58,616 nucleotides of DNA from Anaeroplasmataceae bacterium (GCA_029067355.1 JAIEEQ010000031.1:1-58616); one strand, 5' to 3'; shown: positions 26,507 to 35,056, numbered from the stretch's first letter. The notes: a model not told the origin generated them from the sequence alone. Numbers and translations are program-made.

Positions 26507-27398
26507 AAGATTATTTCCATATCCTGTTTTGAATAATAATAAGCTATATTCGCAGTATAAAAACGCTACTTTATCCTTAGAATATGATGAAGTTGTTACA
26601 GAGGAATATCTAATTTTAGATAATATTCACTGCAATATTGATAGTAGCTACATAAAGAATCTTCTCTTTGAAGGCTATGCTGAAGCAGTATGTGTAGTAG
26701 AATGTACTCAGACGATGCTTAGAAATCATTATGTAATTACGGATAAAATGAATGACATTAGGATTCCTTTAATGGATATCAATGGAAAGGTGGATATTTC
26801 CTTATTTATTGTTGCTAAAAAGGATATCCCTACCTTTAAGTGTAATGATTTTTTAGATGAATATAGTGATTATGAATTTTATATAGAAAAAAATGATATC
26901 ATAGGTGTAGACGATGGATTTACAAGCAGAATAGAGTTTAATGAGGAAGACGATATGGAGAAGTCTTCTATCTTTCTTGTGATTAAAGATACAAACATTA
27001 TGGATCAGTCTATGAGAATTGAGCTCGCAGATGATAAAATTATCATTTCTCTTCCTCAGGAGCAATGGAATGAGTATGACAGGACGAAAAGAATTAGAAA
27101 ATTTCAAAACCTTTATTTTTCTATTATTGCTGTTCCTGCTTTAAGCTATGCCTTGTCTGAAATGCAAAGATTAGGTGAAAGTATAGATAATATCCGAATT
27201 GAAAAAAAATGGTTTAATTCCTTTTGTATAGCATACAAGAATAGAAAGAGTGAAGAATTAACAGATGAGTATTTCATGCAGATGAATCCTTATTTTGAGG
27301 CACAAAGGCTTCTAAATTATCCAGTTACCAAGGCTTTGGATGATATATTTGCATTAACAATGACTATGGGAGGTATTGATGATGGAAATCAATATTAA
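26493..27398 (+). CDS. Unknown protein, second gene of the GHKL cassette
   Basis: About 301 residues with no domain I recognise. It is predicted mostly beta in the first 210 residues (MRVGKRLFPYPVLN start, repeated short hydrophobic strands, acidic loops), with a helical end (about 215-300). It has no signal peptide or membrane segment. ATG 26493 is preceded by GAGGTT and overlaps the ATPase gene, and its 3' end overlaps the next gene by 17 nt, so the three products are made together. A substrate-recognition or adaptor role is only a guess. Confidence 0.7.
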   Translation: MRVGKRLFPYPVLNNNKLYSQYKNATLSLEYDEVVTEEYLILDNIHCNIDSSYIKNLLFEGYAEAVCVVECTQTMLRNHYVITDKMNDIRIPLMDINGKVDISLFIVAKKDIPTFKCNDFLDEYSDYEFYIEKNDIIGVDDGFTSRIEFNEEDDMEKSSIFLVIKDTNIMDQSMRIELADDKIIISLPQEQWNEYDRTKRIRKFQNLYFSIIAVPALSYALSEMQRLGESIDNIRIEKKWFNSFCIAYKNRKSEELTDEYFMQMNPYFEAQRLLNYPVTKALDDIFALTMTMGGIDDGNQY

Positions 27399-28128
27399 GC
27401 TTATGTCAGAGGTTGCCTATATCACCCTACAAAAAAATCCAGAGGATGTTTATCAAAACATTCTTAAGCATCCAGACGATTCCTCTTGGCTAAATGATTA
27501 TTTTGGAACAAGTCCCTATGAAGAAAAAGAATATCTTATTGAGGATTTTAAGTTAAAAGATGCAGAGGATTACAATGAGGTTCTTTTTGAAAATTGCATA
27601 ATCATTTATGAGCATTTAAAACATCTGCCAAGATATATTTTATGCAATCCAAGATTTTGGGCATGGATTACCTTTGAAAAGACCTATAAGGAAGCACAGA
27701 GGGCTTCAAAATTAACTGGATCTGATCTCATTTCTTCAATATGGTTAATTACAGGCTCAAGACGTTCCTTAATGTTAGGTGTAATTTCTCGTTCCTTTTT
27801 TCTGGTTCAAATGTCCGTAGAAGAAACGAAGAAGGAAAAATATGAACTAACAAAATATCTTCTGACGAATCTTGAAACCTACCGTAATTTCTGTTATCGA
27901 AATATGGGAATGCTAAAAAATGTAACTTGTGCTGTCATTCGTGCTCAGAAGGATATTTGTGAAAAATTTCACATCTCCCTTGTAAATAAGCAGAGTGCAG
28001 CAATGATTAAGGAAACCTCAAAAATTGGGTCTGTTATGCTCATAGACATTATGACTGAAGAAGAAATTTATGAAATTATTTATCCTAAATTTGTTAAAAT
28101 AGCCTTAGAACGTCGCTATTTACTCTAG
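27382..28128 (+). CDS. DUF6339-like protein, third gene of the GHKL cassette
   Basis: About 248 residues, largely helical. The pattern with an early NPRFWAWITF, a SRSFFLVQMS core and YELTKYLL ... YRNFCYRN resembles what I remember of the DUF6339 family; this is recall, not a search. No catalytic motif is obvious. GGGAGGT at 27368-27374 supports ATG 27382 (or 27379). It ends the cassette, 18 nt before a terminator hairpin. Confidence 0.65.
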   Translation: MEINIKLMSEVAYITLQKNPEDVYQNILKHPDDSSWLNDYFGTSPYEEKEYLIEDFKLKDAEDYNEVLFENCIIIYEHLKHLPRYILCNPRFWAWITFEKTYKEAQRASKLTGSDLISSIWLITGSRRSLMLGVISRSFFLVQMSVEETKKEKYELTKYLLTNLETYRNFCYRNMGMLKNVTCAVIRAQKDICEKFHISLVNKQSAAMIKETSKIGSVMLIDIMTEEEIYEIIYPKFVKIALERRYLL

Positions 28129-28145
28129 CATAATCAAGAAAATAT

Positions 28146-28190
28146 AAAAAGTGCTATTTGCCAAAATAAAGACTGGCCATAGCATTTTTT
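28146..28190 (+). terminator. Rho-independent terminator of the GHKL cassette
   Basis: TGCTAT plus GCCA pairs with TGGC plus ATAGCA, flanked by A5 and T6, around a 10-nt loop. Confidence 0.85.
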
Positions 28191-28389
28191 ATTAGATTGT
28201 TCTAAGGAGGATATTTAGAAGTGGCTCATTTATTTTCATCTATTCAGCTTTGATTCAGAAAATCTTTTGCTTTTATTTTCTTGTAATTTGCACAATACGG
28301 AAATTATTTTCTTTTTCTGTAAATTTATTTCTATGTCAAAGAAAGTTTATGAAAGATATGGTAAAATAAAGAAAAAGAGGGTAAAGAGC

Positions 28390-28674
28390 ATGAAAACAAG
28401 ATTATCAGAGCTTTTGGATAAAAAAGAAATCAAAAGAAAAGTAATAGCTAAGGATTTAGGAATTGAAAAAAGAACATTAGACAATTATGTGAATGAAATA
28501 ACCTTAATGAATAGTGATGTTATTGTGAAAATTGCAAAGTATTTAAATGTCTCAACAGATTATTTGCTTGGAGTTGATCAAATTAACGATGATTTTTTGA
28601 ATCAGAAGATTGACAAAATAAGCTGTGAGCTAAAGGAGATTGTTTATCATTTGAATTCTAACCAGAAATCTTAA
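28390..28674 (+). CDS. XRE-family helix-turn-helix protein
   Basis: 94 residues. Cro/C1-type helix-turn-helix (about 1-62: LSELLDKKEIKRKVIAKDLG ... NYVNEITLMNSDVIVKIAKYLNVSTDYLLG) and a short helical tail. ATG 28390 follows AGAGGGTAAAG. It is a single gene between the GHKL cassette and pncC. It could regulate the cassette, but a terminator separates them and nothing shows this directly. Confidence 0.8.
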   Translation: MKTRLSELLDKKEIKRKVIAKDLGIEKRTLDNYVNEITLMNSDVIVKIAKYLNVSTDYLLGVDQINDDFLNQKIDKISCELKEIVYHLNSNQKS

Positions 28675-28757
28675 TTTATTTAGCGATTCATATTTTGAAT
28701 TGCTTTTTTACTTTTATTTTTAAAAAAATGTGTTAAACTATTAACTAGGTGATGTTT

Positions 28758-29231
28758 GTGAGAAATAAAGAATTAGTAGAATTATTAATTGATAAGGGGT
28801 ATAAAATGAGCTGTGCAGAGAGCTGTACAGGAGGACTTTTGGCATCGAATATAGTGGAGGTTCCTGCTGCTTCTCAGGTTTTTGATATGTCATTTGTAAC
28901 TTATGCAAATGAAGCAAAGGTGCTTTTAGTAGATGTATTAGAAGAAACAATCAAAACCTATGGTGTTGTAAGTGAAGAGGTAGCCCAAGAAATGGCTATT
29001 GGCTGTGCAAAAAGGGCAAAGGCAAATATTGGTGTTGGAATATCTGGGATTGCAGGACCTACTGGGGCTACTCCCACAAAGCCTATTGGAATGGTCTGCT
29101 TTGGCTTTTATCTAAATGGCAAGACCTATACCTATACAAAGCAATTTGGCAATATTGGAAGAACAGAGGTGCGAATTGCTTCAGTTACCTTTGTTATAGA
29201 TACATTATTGGAGCTAGTAAAATCGGCATAA
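28758..29231 (+). CDS. pncC: Nicotinamide-nucleotide amidase (CinA C-terminal domain)
   Basis: About 157 residues, the stand-alone CinA_C family. Signature MSCAESCTGGLLAS, YGVVSEEVAQEMA and GISGIAGPTGATPTKPIGMV are intact. It deamidates NMN to nicotinate mononucleotide in the pyridine nucleotide cycle. GTG 28758 gives the best spacing to AGGTG at 28747-28751; ATG 28752 and GTG 28749 are alternatives. The N-terminal CinA domain is absent, as in many bacteria. Confidence 0.88.
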   Translation: MRNKELVELLIDKGYKMSCAESCTGGLLASNIVEVPAASQVFDMSFVTYANEAKVLLVDVLEETIKTYGVVSEEVAQEMAIGCAKRAKANIGVGISGIAGPTGATPTKPIGMVCFGFYLNGKTYTYTKQFGNIGRTEVRIASVTFVIDTLLELVKSA

Positions 29232-29242
29232 GCTGATTTTTT
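29219..29242 (+). terminator. Terminator overlapping the pncC stop codon
   Basis: AAAATCGGC (29219-29227) pairs with GCTGATTTT (29232-29240) with one G-U pair. The loop holds the TAA stop. A T run follows. Confidence 0.75.
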
Positions 29243-29307
29243 ATTTTTATATCGAAATTTGTAAATAATTGTGGTAGAATAAAAGAAGTGTTTGGAGGAA
29301 AGCGAAA

Positions 29308-29925
29308 ATGAAACCAATTTTAATTGCGATTGCTGGAGGAACAGCAAGTGGAAAAACCACAGTAGTAGATGAGATTATTAATCATTTTGGTTCTGAGGAT
29401 GTGGCTGTGCTTTGTCAGGATAATTATTATAAGGAACAGGATGAACTAACTTTAGAGCAGAGAAGAAAGATAAATTATGACCATCCAAATTCCTTTGATT
29501 TGGATTTGCTGTTTGATGATTTACAAGCCTTGATTTCAGGAAAAGAAATTTTATCTCCTGTTTATGATTTTAAGGAGCATAATCGAAAAAAGGAGGAAAC
29601 AACGAAAATTCTTCCAACAAAGGTTATCATTTTAGAAGGAATTTTAGCTCTTTATGATTCTAGGATAAGAGAAATTAGTGATATTTTAATTTATGTTGAA
29701 TCTGATCCAGATATTAGGTTTATTCGCAGATTAAAGCGTGATATTCATGAGCGTGGTAGAGATTTAGATAGTGTTATTATGCAGTATTTAAGTACAGTTA
29801 AGCCTATGTATGATGAGTATATTGCTCCTACAAAGCGTTATGCAGATATCATTATTCCTAATGACACGAAGCATGATGTTGCAATTGAGATTCTGGCTGC
29901 TAAGATAAAAGATATAATAAAGTAA
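29308..29925 (+). CDS. udk: Uridine kinase
   Basis: 205 residues, the family length. Walker A GGTASGKTT, LCQDNYYK, NYDHPNSFDLDLL, YDFKEHNR, ILEGILALYD and RRLKRDIHERGRDLDSV are typical. It phosphorylates uridine and cytidine in pyrimidine salvage. GGAGG precedes the ATG. Apparently monocistronic. Confidence 0.95.
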   Translation: MKPILIAIAGGTASGKTTVVDEIINHFGSEDVAVLCQDNYYKEQDELTLEQRRKINYDHPNSFDLDLLFDDLQALISGKEILSPVYDFKEHNRKKEETTKILPTKVIILEGILALYDSRIREISDILIYVESDPDIRFIRRLKRDIHERGRDLDSVIMQYLSTVKPMYDEYIAPTKRYADIIIPNDTKHDVAIEILAAKIKDIIK

Positions 29926-29968
29926 AATGCGTACTTCACAAGTCTTGTTTTTTGTGTTATAGTAAATA

Positions 29969-30115
29969 TGGCTAGAAGCAGTTTATAGAGAAGGGCTCTA
30001 CTTCCTATGAAATGGCCAAGACAATTTTATACCGTAGAGTGAGTTTCTTATATAGATATCGTGATTTTTAGTAAAGCTGCTTTTGGGCATCTTTAAAAAC
30101 AATCACGATTTTTTT
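29969..30115 (+). ncRNA. Structured RNA of about 147 nt with own promoter and terminator
   Basis: Promoter TTCACA (29935-29940), 17 bp, TATAGT (29958-29963). The 5' domain can form TGGCT/GGCCA (29969-29973 with 30014-30018) enclosing TAGAG/CTCTA (29986-29990 with 29996-30000). CTCTAC can alternatively pair with GTAGAG at 30034-30039. A 9-bp terminator stem ATCGTGATT/AATCACGAT (30058-30066 with 30101-30109) ends in a T run. AGAAGCAGTTTA (29974-29985) is complementary to TAAA(G)CTGCTTTT in the terminator loop (30072-30084). I do not recognise a known class; it is either a trans-acting RNA or a conditional leader of the two genes behind it. Confidence 0.6.
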
Positions 30116-30132
30116 GTTTTTAAGGAGGAATT

Positions 30133-30360
30133 ATGAGAGCATATAAGGAAATGGAAATTAAATTACTAAAACTGATTAGTGAATGCCCATCTATTACCAT
30201 TGATGAAATGTGTGAAAGACTGTATTTGGGAAGAACAACCGTTATGCAGTATTTAAGAAAATTTAAGGAAGAAAATTTACTTTATGATAATGGCGAAAAA
30301 AGACCATTTTATCGTAGGTTATTGACGAAAGAGGCTCGACTTTTATTGACAAAAATATAA
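30133..30360 (+). CDS. Small winged-helix DNA-binding protein
   Basis: 75 residues, essentially one winged helix-turn-helix (LLKLISECPSITIDEMCERL, then GRTTVMQYLRKFKEENLL and a wing). AAGGAGG lies 6 nt before the ATG, right after the terminator of the structured RNA. It is followed 42 nt later by the S-4TM-like gene, and the pair probably forms one unit with this protein as regulator. Confidence 0.75.
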   Translation: MRAYKEMEIKLLKLISECPSITIDEMCERLYLGRTTVMQYLRKFKEENLLYDNGEKRPFYRRLLTKEARLLLTKI

Positions 30361-30402
30361 ATTCCTTTTATAATTAAAGGCAGTTGTGAGAGGAGGAGTC
30401 TT

Positions 30403-31572
30403 ATGAATAAGGTTAGTGAACGTTGTCTTATAGATAGAAATGCCAAGTTTTATTATGCTTCTAACCGTTTATTTTTTGAATTAAAAATCATAAGAATTAT
30501 TCTTTATCTATTAGCAATTATACCTGTTATTATAACAGTATTACCTCAAATAAAATCAAACCCTATTTCTAATGTCATTTGTACCTTAGTTTCCTTTGCA
30601 ATTACCTTGATTAATGAATCTACAAGCTCCTTTATGAATCGTCATAAGGACTATGCAATATATTCCTTACAGCTTTATGAAACAGGAGTAACTGGGTCAA
30701 CCTTCTCAAAAATAGAATATGACCGTGAGCTGACAAATGAATTAAACGAATTGGCTATGCGTAGAGGAATTCCAGCAATGAAAAAGCAAGAGGAATATCA
30801 CACGATTAGAGTTCCAAAGGATATCTCAGATGAATACAGCTATTTGTATATATGCAGAATAGACGCAGCAACGAACAAATATCTATTGAGTAGAATTATT
30901 TACATTTATTTCTTTCTTTTAATGGCAATTGTTGCAATTTTTGTTGGAGCCATTTTTTTAAAAAAGGAAACGAGTCAGTATTTAATTTTAATTATTGGTT
31001 TTTATCCATTGATCAGTCCAATTATTAAAGATTTGAATAGTGCTAAGGAATGTATGCGCGATTGTACAAAGGTTTGTGCGGACATTGACAATTATTTTGC
31101 TGATGGAGATGCGTCAATAGAGCGCTTAGCAAGAATGCATTATTATGTACAGCAAATAGAATTTGAAATGTTTTCTAGCAGACCCACCATTTATCACCTA
31201 TTTAAAACAATATTTAGTGGTGGTGTAGAAATTTTGCAGGATGGTGTTACAGATCGTTTTCGGAGTGCTATTGTTGAGCTGAAACAGAAGTCGTTAATTA
31301 ATAAGGGGTTAATTTCTCAGCCAAAGGGGAAATCCCTAATTACTCAGAAGAAGGAATATGATTTAGAACAGCTAAAACGAATTGAAAAAGAGAAAAAGGT
31401 AGTTAAGGTGTCAAAGCCAGTAGAAGCAAAGCATTCTGCTCCATCTAAAATTCCAGCAGTGAAGCCTGTTTCTGCAAAATCAGCACCTAAACCTGTAAAA
31501 ACAACATCTTCAGCATCAAAAACTTCTAAAAAAACCTCAACAAAATCAACTTCTAGCAAGAATAAGAAATAG
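30403..31572 (+). CDS. S-4TM-like four-helix membrane effector protein
   Basis: 389 residues. Two hydrophobic pairs (about 27-70 and 165-212) surround a polar region. The order of motifs (AKFYYASNRLFFELK before the first pair, CRIDAATNKY before the second, and YYVQQIEFEMFSSRPTIYHLFKTIF after it) matches the SMODS-associating 4TM effector layout. The C-terminus (about 325-389) is a Lys/Ser/Pro/Ala-rich disordered tail. S-4TM proteins are known as predicted membrane effectors beside nucleotidyltransferases in CBASS-like defence. No such synthase is visible in this window, so this would be an orphan or differently triggered form. GGAGGAG precedes the start. Confidence 0.6.
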   Translation: MNKVSERCLIDRNAKFYYASNRLFFELKIIRIILYLLAIIPVIITVLPQIKSNPISNVICTLVSFAITLINESTSSFMNRHKDYAIYSLQLYETGVTGSTFSKIEYDRELTNELNELAMRRGIPAMKKQEEYHTIRVPKDISDEYSYLYICRIDAATNKYLLSRIIYIYFFLLMAIVAIFVGAIFLKKETSQYLILIIGFYPLISPIIKDLNSAKECMRDCTKVCADIDNYFADGDASIERLARMHYYVQQIEFEMFSSRPTIYHLFKTIFSGGVEILQDGVTDRFRSAIVELKQKSLINKGLISQPKGKSLITQKKEYDLEQLKRIEKEKKVVKVSKPVEAKHSAPSKIPAVKPVSAKSAPKPVKTTSSASKTSKKTSTKSTSSKNKK

Positions 31573-31587
31573 TTTCTTGCTTTTCTA

Positions 31588-31616
31588 TTGTAAATCAAAA
31601 GAAAAAAAGGTATAAT
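31588..31616 (+). promoter_or_regulatory. Promoter of the SAM-riboswitch operon
   Basis: TTGTAA (31588-31593), 17 bp, TATAAT (31611-31616). The first base of riboswitch helix P1 lies 4 nt downstream of the -10. Confidence 0.75.
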
Positions 31617-31619
31617 ACT

Positions 31620-31746
31620 TATTGTCCATAAAGAGAAGATGAGAGACAAGCTCTGTGACTCTTCAGCAACCTTTTAGGTAAGGTGCTAATGCTTGTATGA
31701 TGGCAATATGACAAGAATGCAAAAAGCCATCATTACGATGGTTTTT
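31620..31746 (+). promoter_or_regulatory. SAM-I (S-box) riboswitch with terminator
   Basis: P1 pairs TATTG(T)CCAT (31620-31629) with ATGGCAATA (31700-31708). Conserved core pieces are AAGAG at the 5' side, CTCTTCAGCAACC, P3 ACC-TTTTA-GGT and AAGGTGCTAATGC. The terminator CCATC-ATTAC-GATGG plus T5 lies at 31727-31746. ATGATGGC (31697-31704), which overlaps the 3' strand of P1, is perfectly complementary to GCCATCAT (31726-31733) in the terminator. This gives the classic antiterminator: high SAM stabilises P1 and terminates. It controls priA-fmt and genes behind, including metK. Confidence 0.9.
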
Positions 31747-31776
31747 ATTATAGATAAAAGGAAAGGATGGGAAAAT

Positions 31777-34095
31777 ATGATTGCAAGCATTGTTGTGGAC
31801 ATCGCTGCTAAGCAGGTAAATCAAACCTTTGATTATATTGTACCATCTCATCTTGAATCGGTTTTGAAGATAGGATTTAGGGTACGTGTTCTTTTTGGGA
31901 ATCGTACAGTAGTGGGATTTGTTGTTGAATTGAAGGATACCTCAACCTTCAAGAAAAAATTAAAGGAAATCAGTGATCTTGTGGATGTATATCCTGTGCT
32001 GAATAAGGAGTTTGTAGATTTAGCTAAATATATTGCCAACCATAATTTTTCTTATTATGCAGTTGCTTTACAGACTATGATTCCGGCCGCTTTAAAAATA
32101 AAATATCAAAAGGTGGCAAGACTAAAAAAAGAGGATGCCAGTTTAGATGATATTTTCAAGGGGAAAAAAGAGATTCTTATTGATTACCGGACACCTGCTG
32201 AATTAACTAAGATTTATTCAGCCTATCAGAAAGGACTTATAGAATTAGACACAAAATTTAAAAAAGCAAGAAATGAAAAGAAAATAGATTATGTTTCTAT
32301 TAAGGATGCTACTAGAATTCCTAAAAGCAAGCAAGGAAAGAAGATTGTAGAATATATGCAGGAATTAAATGAAGAAGTTTCTATTCCTGAACTGATTGAA
32401 ACTGCAGGATTTACAAAGAATTCAATAAATACTTTACTTGAACAGGGAATTTTGGAAAAAATGTCAAGAGAGGTACTTTTCTTTAGAGAACAAAAGAAAA
32501 TGACTCCTCCAAAATATGAATTGAATTCTTCTCAAAGAGCATGCTATAAGTCAGTTGTATTTCATCAAGAAAAAACGTATCTTTTCCACGGAGTAACAGG
32601 GAGTGGGAAAACAGTAGTGTATATAGAATGGATTAAGGATGTACTTTCTATGGGGAAGCAGGCATTACTTTTGGTTCCTGAAATATCTTTAACGCCCCAG
32701 ATTACAAGTATATTCCAAGCATATTTTGGAAATCAGGTGGCTATCCTGCATTCCAGATTATCTATCTCTGAACGATATTCCGAATGGAAGAAAATTGTTA
32801 CACATCAGGTTCAGATTGTAATTGGTGCCCGCTCAGCAATTTTTGCCCCACTTGATCATTTAGGCATAATCATTATTGATGAAGAGCATGAGGCTTCTTA
32901 TGTTCAGGAAAATAATCCAAGATATAATGCAATAGAGATTGCAAAGAAGAGAAGTCATACCCATCAGTGCCCTTTGATTTTGGGAAGTGCAACTCCAAAT
33001 GTATGTGACTATTATTTGGCAATAGAAGGAGAATATGAGCTTTTATCCTTGCCCGTTCGTGCCAATCAAAGAGATCTTCCTAAAAAAACACTTGTAGATT
33101 TAAGGGAAGAATTAAAAAAAGGAAATCGATCCGTTTTTTCAGAGGTTTTAAAGAAACGTTTGGTTGAGGTTTTCCAAAGAAATGAGCAGTCTATTCTATT
33201 TTTAAATCGCAGGGGTCATTCTTCCTTTGTGATGTGCAGAAGCTGTGGAGAGGTGTTGAAATGTCCCCATTGTGATATATCACTGACCTACCATGCAAGT
33301 AGAAATCTGTTGATTTGTCATCATTGTGGTCATAAACAGCCAAATGTGGATTGTTGTCCTTCCTGTGGGAGTTCTAAAATTCGTTTTGTTGGAAGTGGCA
33401 CAGAAAAGGTTTTGGAGGAGATTCAAAACCTATTGCCAGAAGCTAGAGTTCTTCGAGTGGATTTGGATACAACAACCAAGGCTATGGATTATGAAACAGC
33501 TTTTGAAACATTCAAAAGACATGAAGCAGATATTATGGTAGGAACGCAAATGATTGCGAAAGGGTTGGATTTCGCTGATGTAACCTTAGTGGGGGTAGTC
33601 AATGCAGATTTGGCTTTGCATTACCCAAGCTATACATCCAATATGACAGCCTACAATTTAATAGAACAGGTATCAGGTAGGGCAGGTCGTGGAGAAAAAA
33701 ATGGAGAGGTTATTATACAAACCTATCAGCCAGAGCACTTTGTCATACAAACCTCTATTCGTAATGATTATGATGGCTTTTTTAAACGGGAACTGGCGAA
33801 TCGTAAAATTACAGGAATGCCACCCTATTCTTTAGCCATTGAGGTTGTGATAGAATCAAAGAAGCTCGCAGAAGCACAGGCTGAAGCCTATCGTATGCTT
33901 TATGCTTTACGCCAGGTGGCACAAAGAAGTGAAATTTTAGGTCCCGCAGAGGCTTTGCCTTTTCGCTTGAATGATATCTATCGCTTTACGATTCAGATAA
34001 AGGCAGTAGAGGATGATGTTATGGATAAGCTTCATGAAATTTATCCATTATATCAAAACCATAAGGATGTAAATATAAAGATTATAAGGATGTGA
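31777..34095 (+). CDS. priA: Primosomal protein N' (PriA helicase)
   Basis: About 772 residues. N-terminal 3'-DNA-binding domain (IASIVVDIAAKQVNQTFDY), Walker A GVTGSGKT, DEEHEASYVQ helicase motif, LGSATPN, a zinc module with paired Cys (CRSCGEVLKCPHC, CHHCGHKQPNVDCCPSCGS) and VSGRAGRGEKNGEV. It restarts stalled replication forks. ATG 31777 follows AAGGA; apparent earlier starts lie inside the riboswitch and are rejected. It is the first gene after the SAM riboswitch, an unusual position probably due to operon linkage with fmt and metK. Confidence 0.95.
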   Translation: MIASIVVDIAAKQVNQTFDYIVPSHLESVLKIGFRVRVLFGNRTVVGFVVELKDTSTFKKKLKEISDLVDVYPVLNKEFVDLAKYIANHNFSYYAVALQTMIPAALKIKYQKVARLKKEDASLDDIFKGKKEILIDYRTPAELTKIYSAYQKGLIELDTKFKKARNEKKIDYVSIKDATRIPKSKQGKKIVEYMQELNEEVSIPELIETAGFTKNSINTLLEQGILEKMSREVLFFREQKKMTPPKYELNSSQRACYKSVVFHQEKTYLFHGVTGSGKTVVYIEWIKDVLSMGKQALLLVPEISLTPQITSIFQAYFGNQVAILHSRLSISERYSEWKKIVTHQVQIVIGARSAIFAPLDHLGIIIIDEEHEASYVQENNPRYNAIEIAKKRSHTHQCPLILGSATPNVCDYYLAIEGEYELLSLPVRANQRDLPKKTLVDLREELKKGNRSVFSEVLKKRLVEVFQRNEQSILFLNRRGHSSFVMCRSCGEVLKCPHCDISLTYHASRNLLICHHCGHKQPNVDCCPSCGSSKIRFVGSGTEKVLEEIQNLLPEARVLRVDLDTTTKAMDYETAFETFKRHEADIMVGTQMIAKGLDFADVTLVGVVNADLALHYPSYTSNMTAYNLIEQVSGRAGRGEKNGEVIIQTYQPEHFVIQTSIRNDYDGFFKRELANRKITGMPPYSLAIEVVIESKKLAEAQAEAYRMLYALRQVAQRSEILGPAEALPFRLNDIYRFTIQIKAVEDDVMDKLHEIYPLYQNHKDVNIKIIRM

Positions 34096-34099
34096 GAAT

Positions 34100-35011
34100 A
34101 TGAAAATAGTATTTATGGGAACACCTGACTTTGCAGTTCCTATTTTGGAGGCGTTACATACCAAATATGAGATTGTATTAGTCATCAGTCAGCCTAATAA
34201 GCTAAAGAAAAAAGGGCAATGGATAGACACTCCTGTTGCTTTTGCTGCAAAAAAATTAGGACTTCCATTATATCAGCCTGAAAAGGTTGGTGCTGATATT
34301 GATTATATAGAGAGCTTTGGAGGTGATCTTTTAGTAACAGCAGCCTTTGGACAATATGTTCCTTCCAAGGTATTAAACTTATTTAAAAAGACACTGAATG
34401 TTCATGGGTCTTTATTGCCTCAGTATCGAGGAGGAGCACCAATCCAAAGAGCAATTATGGATGGTAAAAAGGAAACCGGAATTACAATTATTAAAATGGC
34501 AAAAAAATTGGATGCTGGTGTTATGTATGCAAAAAAATCTTGTCCAATTTCTGATACAGATACTTCTAGTACATTATTTGAAAAGCTATCTTTTGTAGGA
34601 AGAGATTTATTGCTTGAGGTCATAGAGGATGTCTATACAGAAAAGCTCAAAGGAGTTGACCAGGAGGAAAGCGAGGTTACATACGCTCCTAATTTAACTC
34701 CAGAGGAGGAGCAAATAAATTTCTGCAGGCCTGCTCAGGAGATTGTCTGTCAAATTCGTGGATTGGCATTAGAGCCAGGAGCAACCATTTCCTATAAGGA
34801 TACAAAGCTTAAGGTGTTTCAGGCTCATGTTGTTCCTGATTCATCTAAATGTAAGCCAGGAACTGTTCTTTCATTAAAGAAACAGGTTGTAATCAAGGCG
34901 GCAGATGATGCAGTTAGCTTAGATTTAATCCTTGTTCCGGGAAAGAAGATGCTATCTGCAAAGGATTTTGTCAATGGTCAAAAAATTTTGAAGGAGCTAG
35001 ATGTTATTTAA
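34100..35011 (+). CDS. fmt: Methionyl-tRNA formyltransferase
   Basis: 303 residues, normal length. FMGTPDFAVPIL start, NVHGSLLPQYRGGAPIQRA catalytic segment, the GITIIKM and DAGVMYA motifs, and the C-terminal tRNA-binding domain. It formylates initiator Met-tRNA. It begins 4 nt after priA, matching the common priA-fmt gene order. As a methionine-related gene it gives sense to the upstream SAM riboswitch. Confidence 0.95.
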   Translation: MKIVFMGTPDFAVPILEALHTKYEIVLVISQPNKLKKKGQWIDTPVAFAAKKLGLPLYQPEKVGADIDYIESFGGDLLVTAAFGQYVPSKVLNLFKKTLNVHGSLLPQYRGGAPIQRAIMDGKKETGITIIKMAKKLDAGVMYAKKSCPISDTDTSSTLFEKLSFVGRDLLLEVIEDVYTEKLKGVDQEESEVTYAPNLTPEEEQINFCRPAQEIVCQIRGLALEPGATISYKDTKLKVFQAHVVPDSSKCKPGTVLSLKKQVVIKAADDAVSLDLILVPGKKMLSAKDFVNGQKILKELDVI

Positions 35012-35023
35012 TGTCGATTATGG

Positions 35024-35029
35024 TATAAT
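35024..35029 (+). promoter_or_regulatory. Possible internal promoter after fmt
   Basis: TATAAT preceded by TGG gives an extended -10 in the 45-bp gap between fmt and the membrane protein gene. No clear -35. It could let the metK part escape the riboswitch. Confidence 0.4.
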
Positions 35030-35056
35030 ATCATAGATGCTGAGGAGGTGGAATAT

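Noticed and set aside
30403-31572. Complete CBASS operon
   Set aside because: The membrane protein resembles an S-4TM effector, but no CD-NTase, Cap2/Cap3 or HORMA/TRIP13 gene is present within the window.
31693-31776. Earlier in-frame start for priA
   Set aside because: These codons lie inside the SAM riboswitch and terminator and do not match the PriA N-terminus; ATG 31777 has a Shine-Dalgarno.
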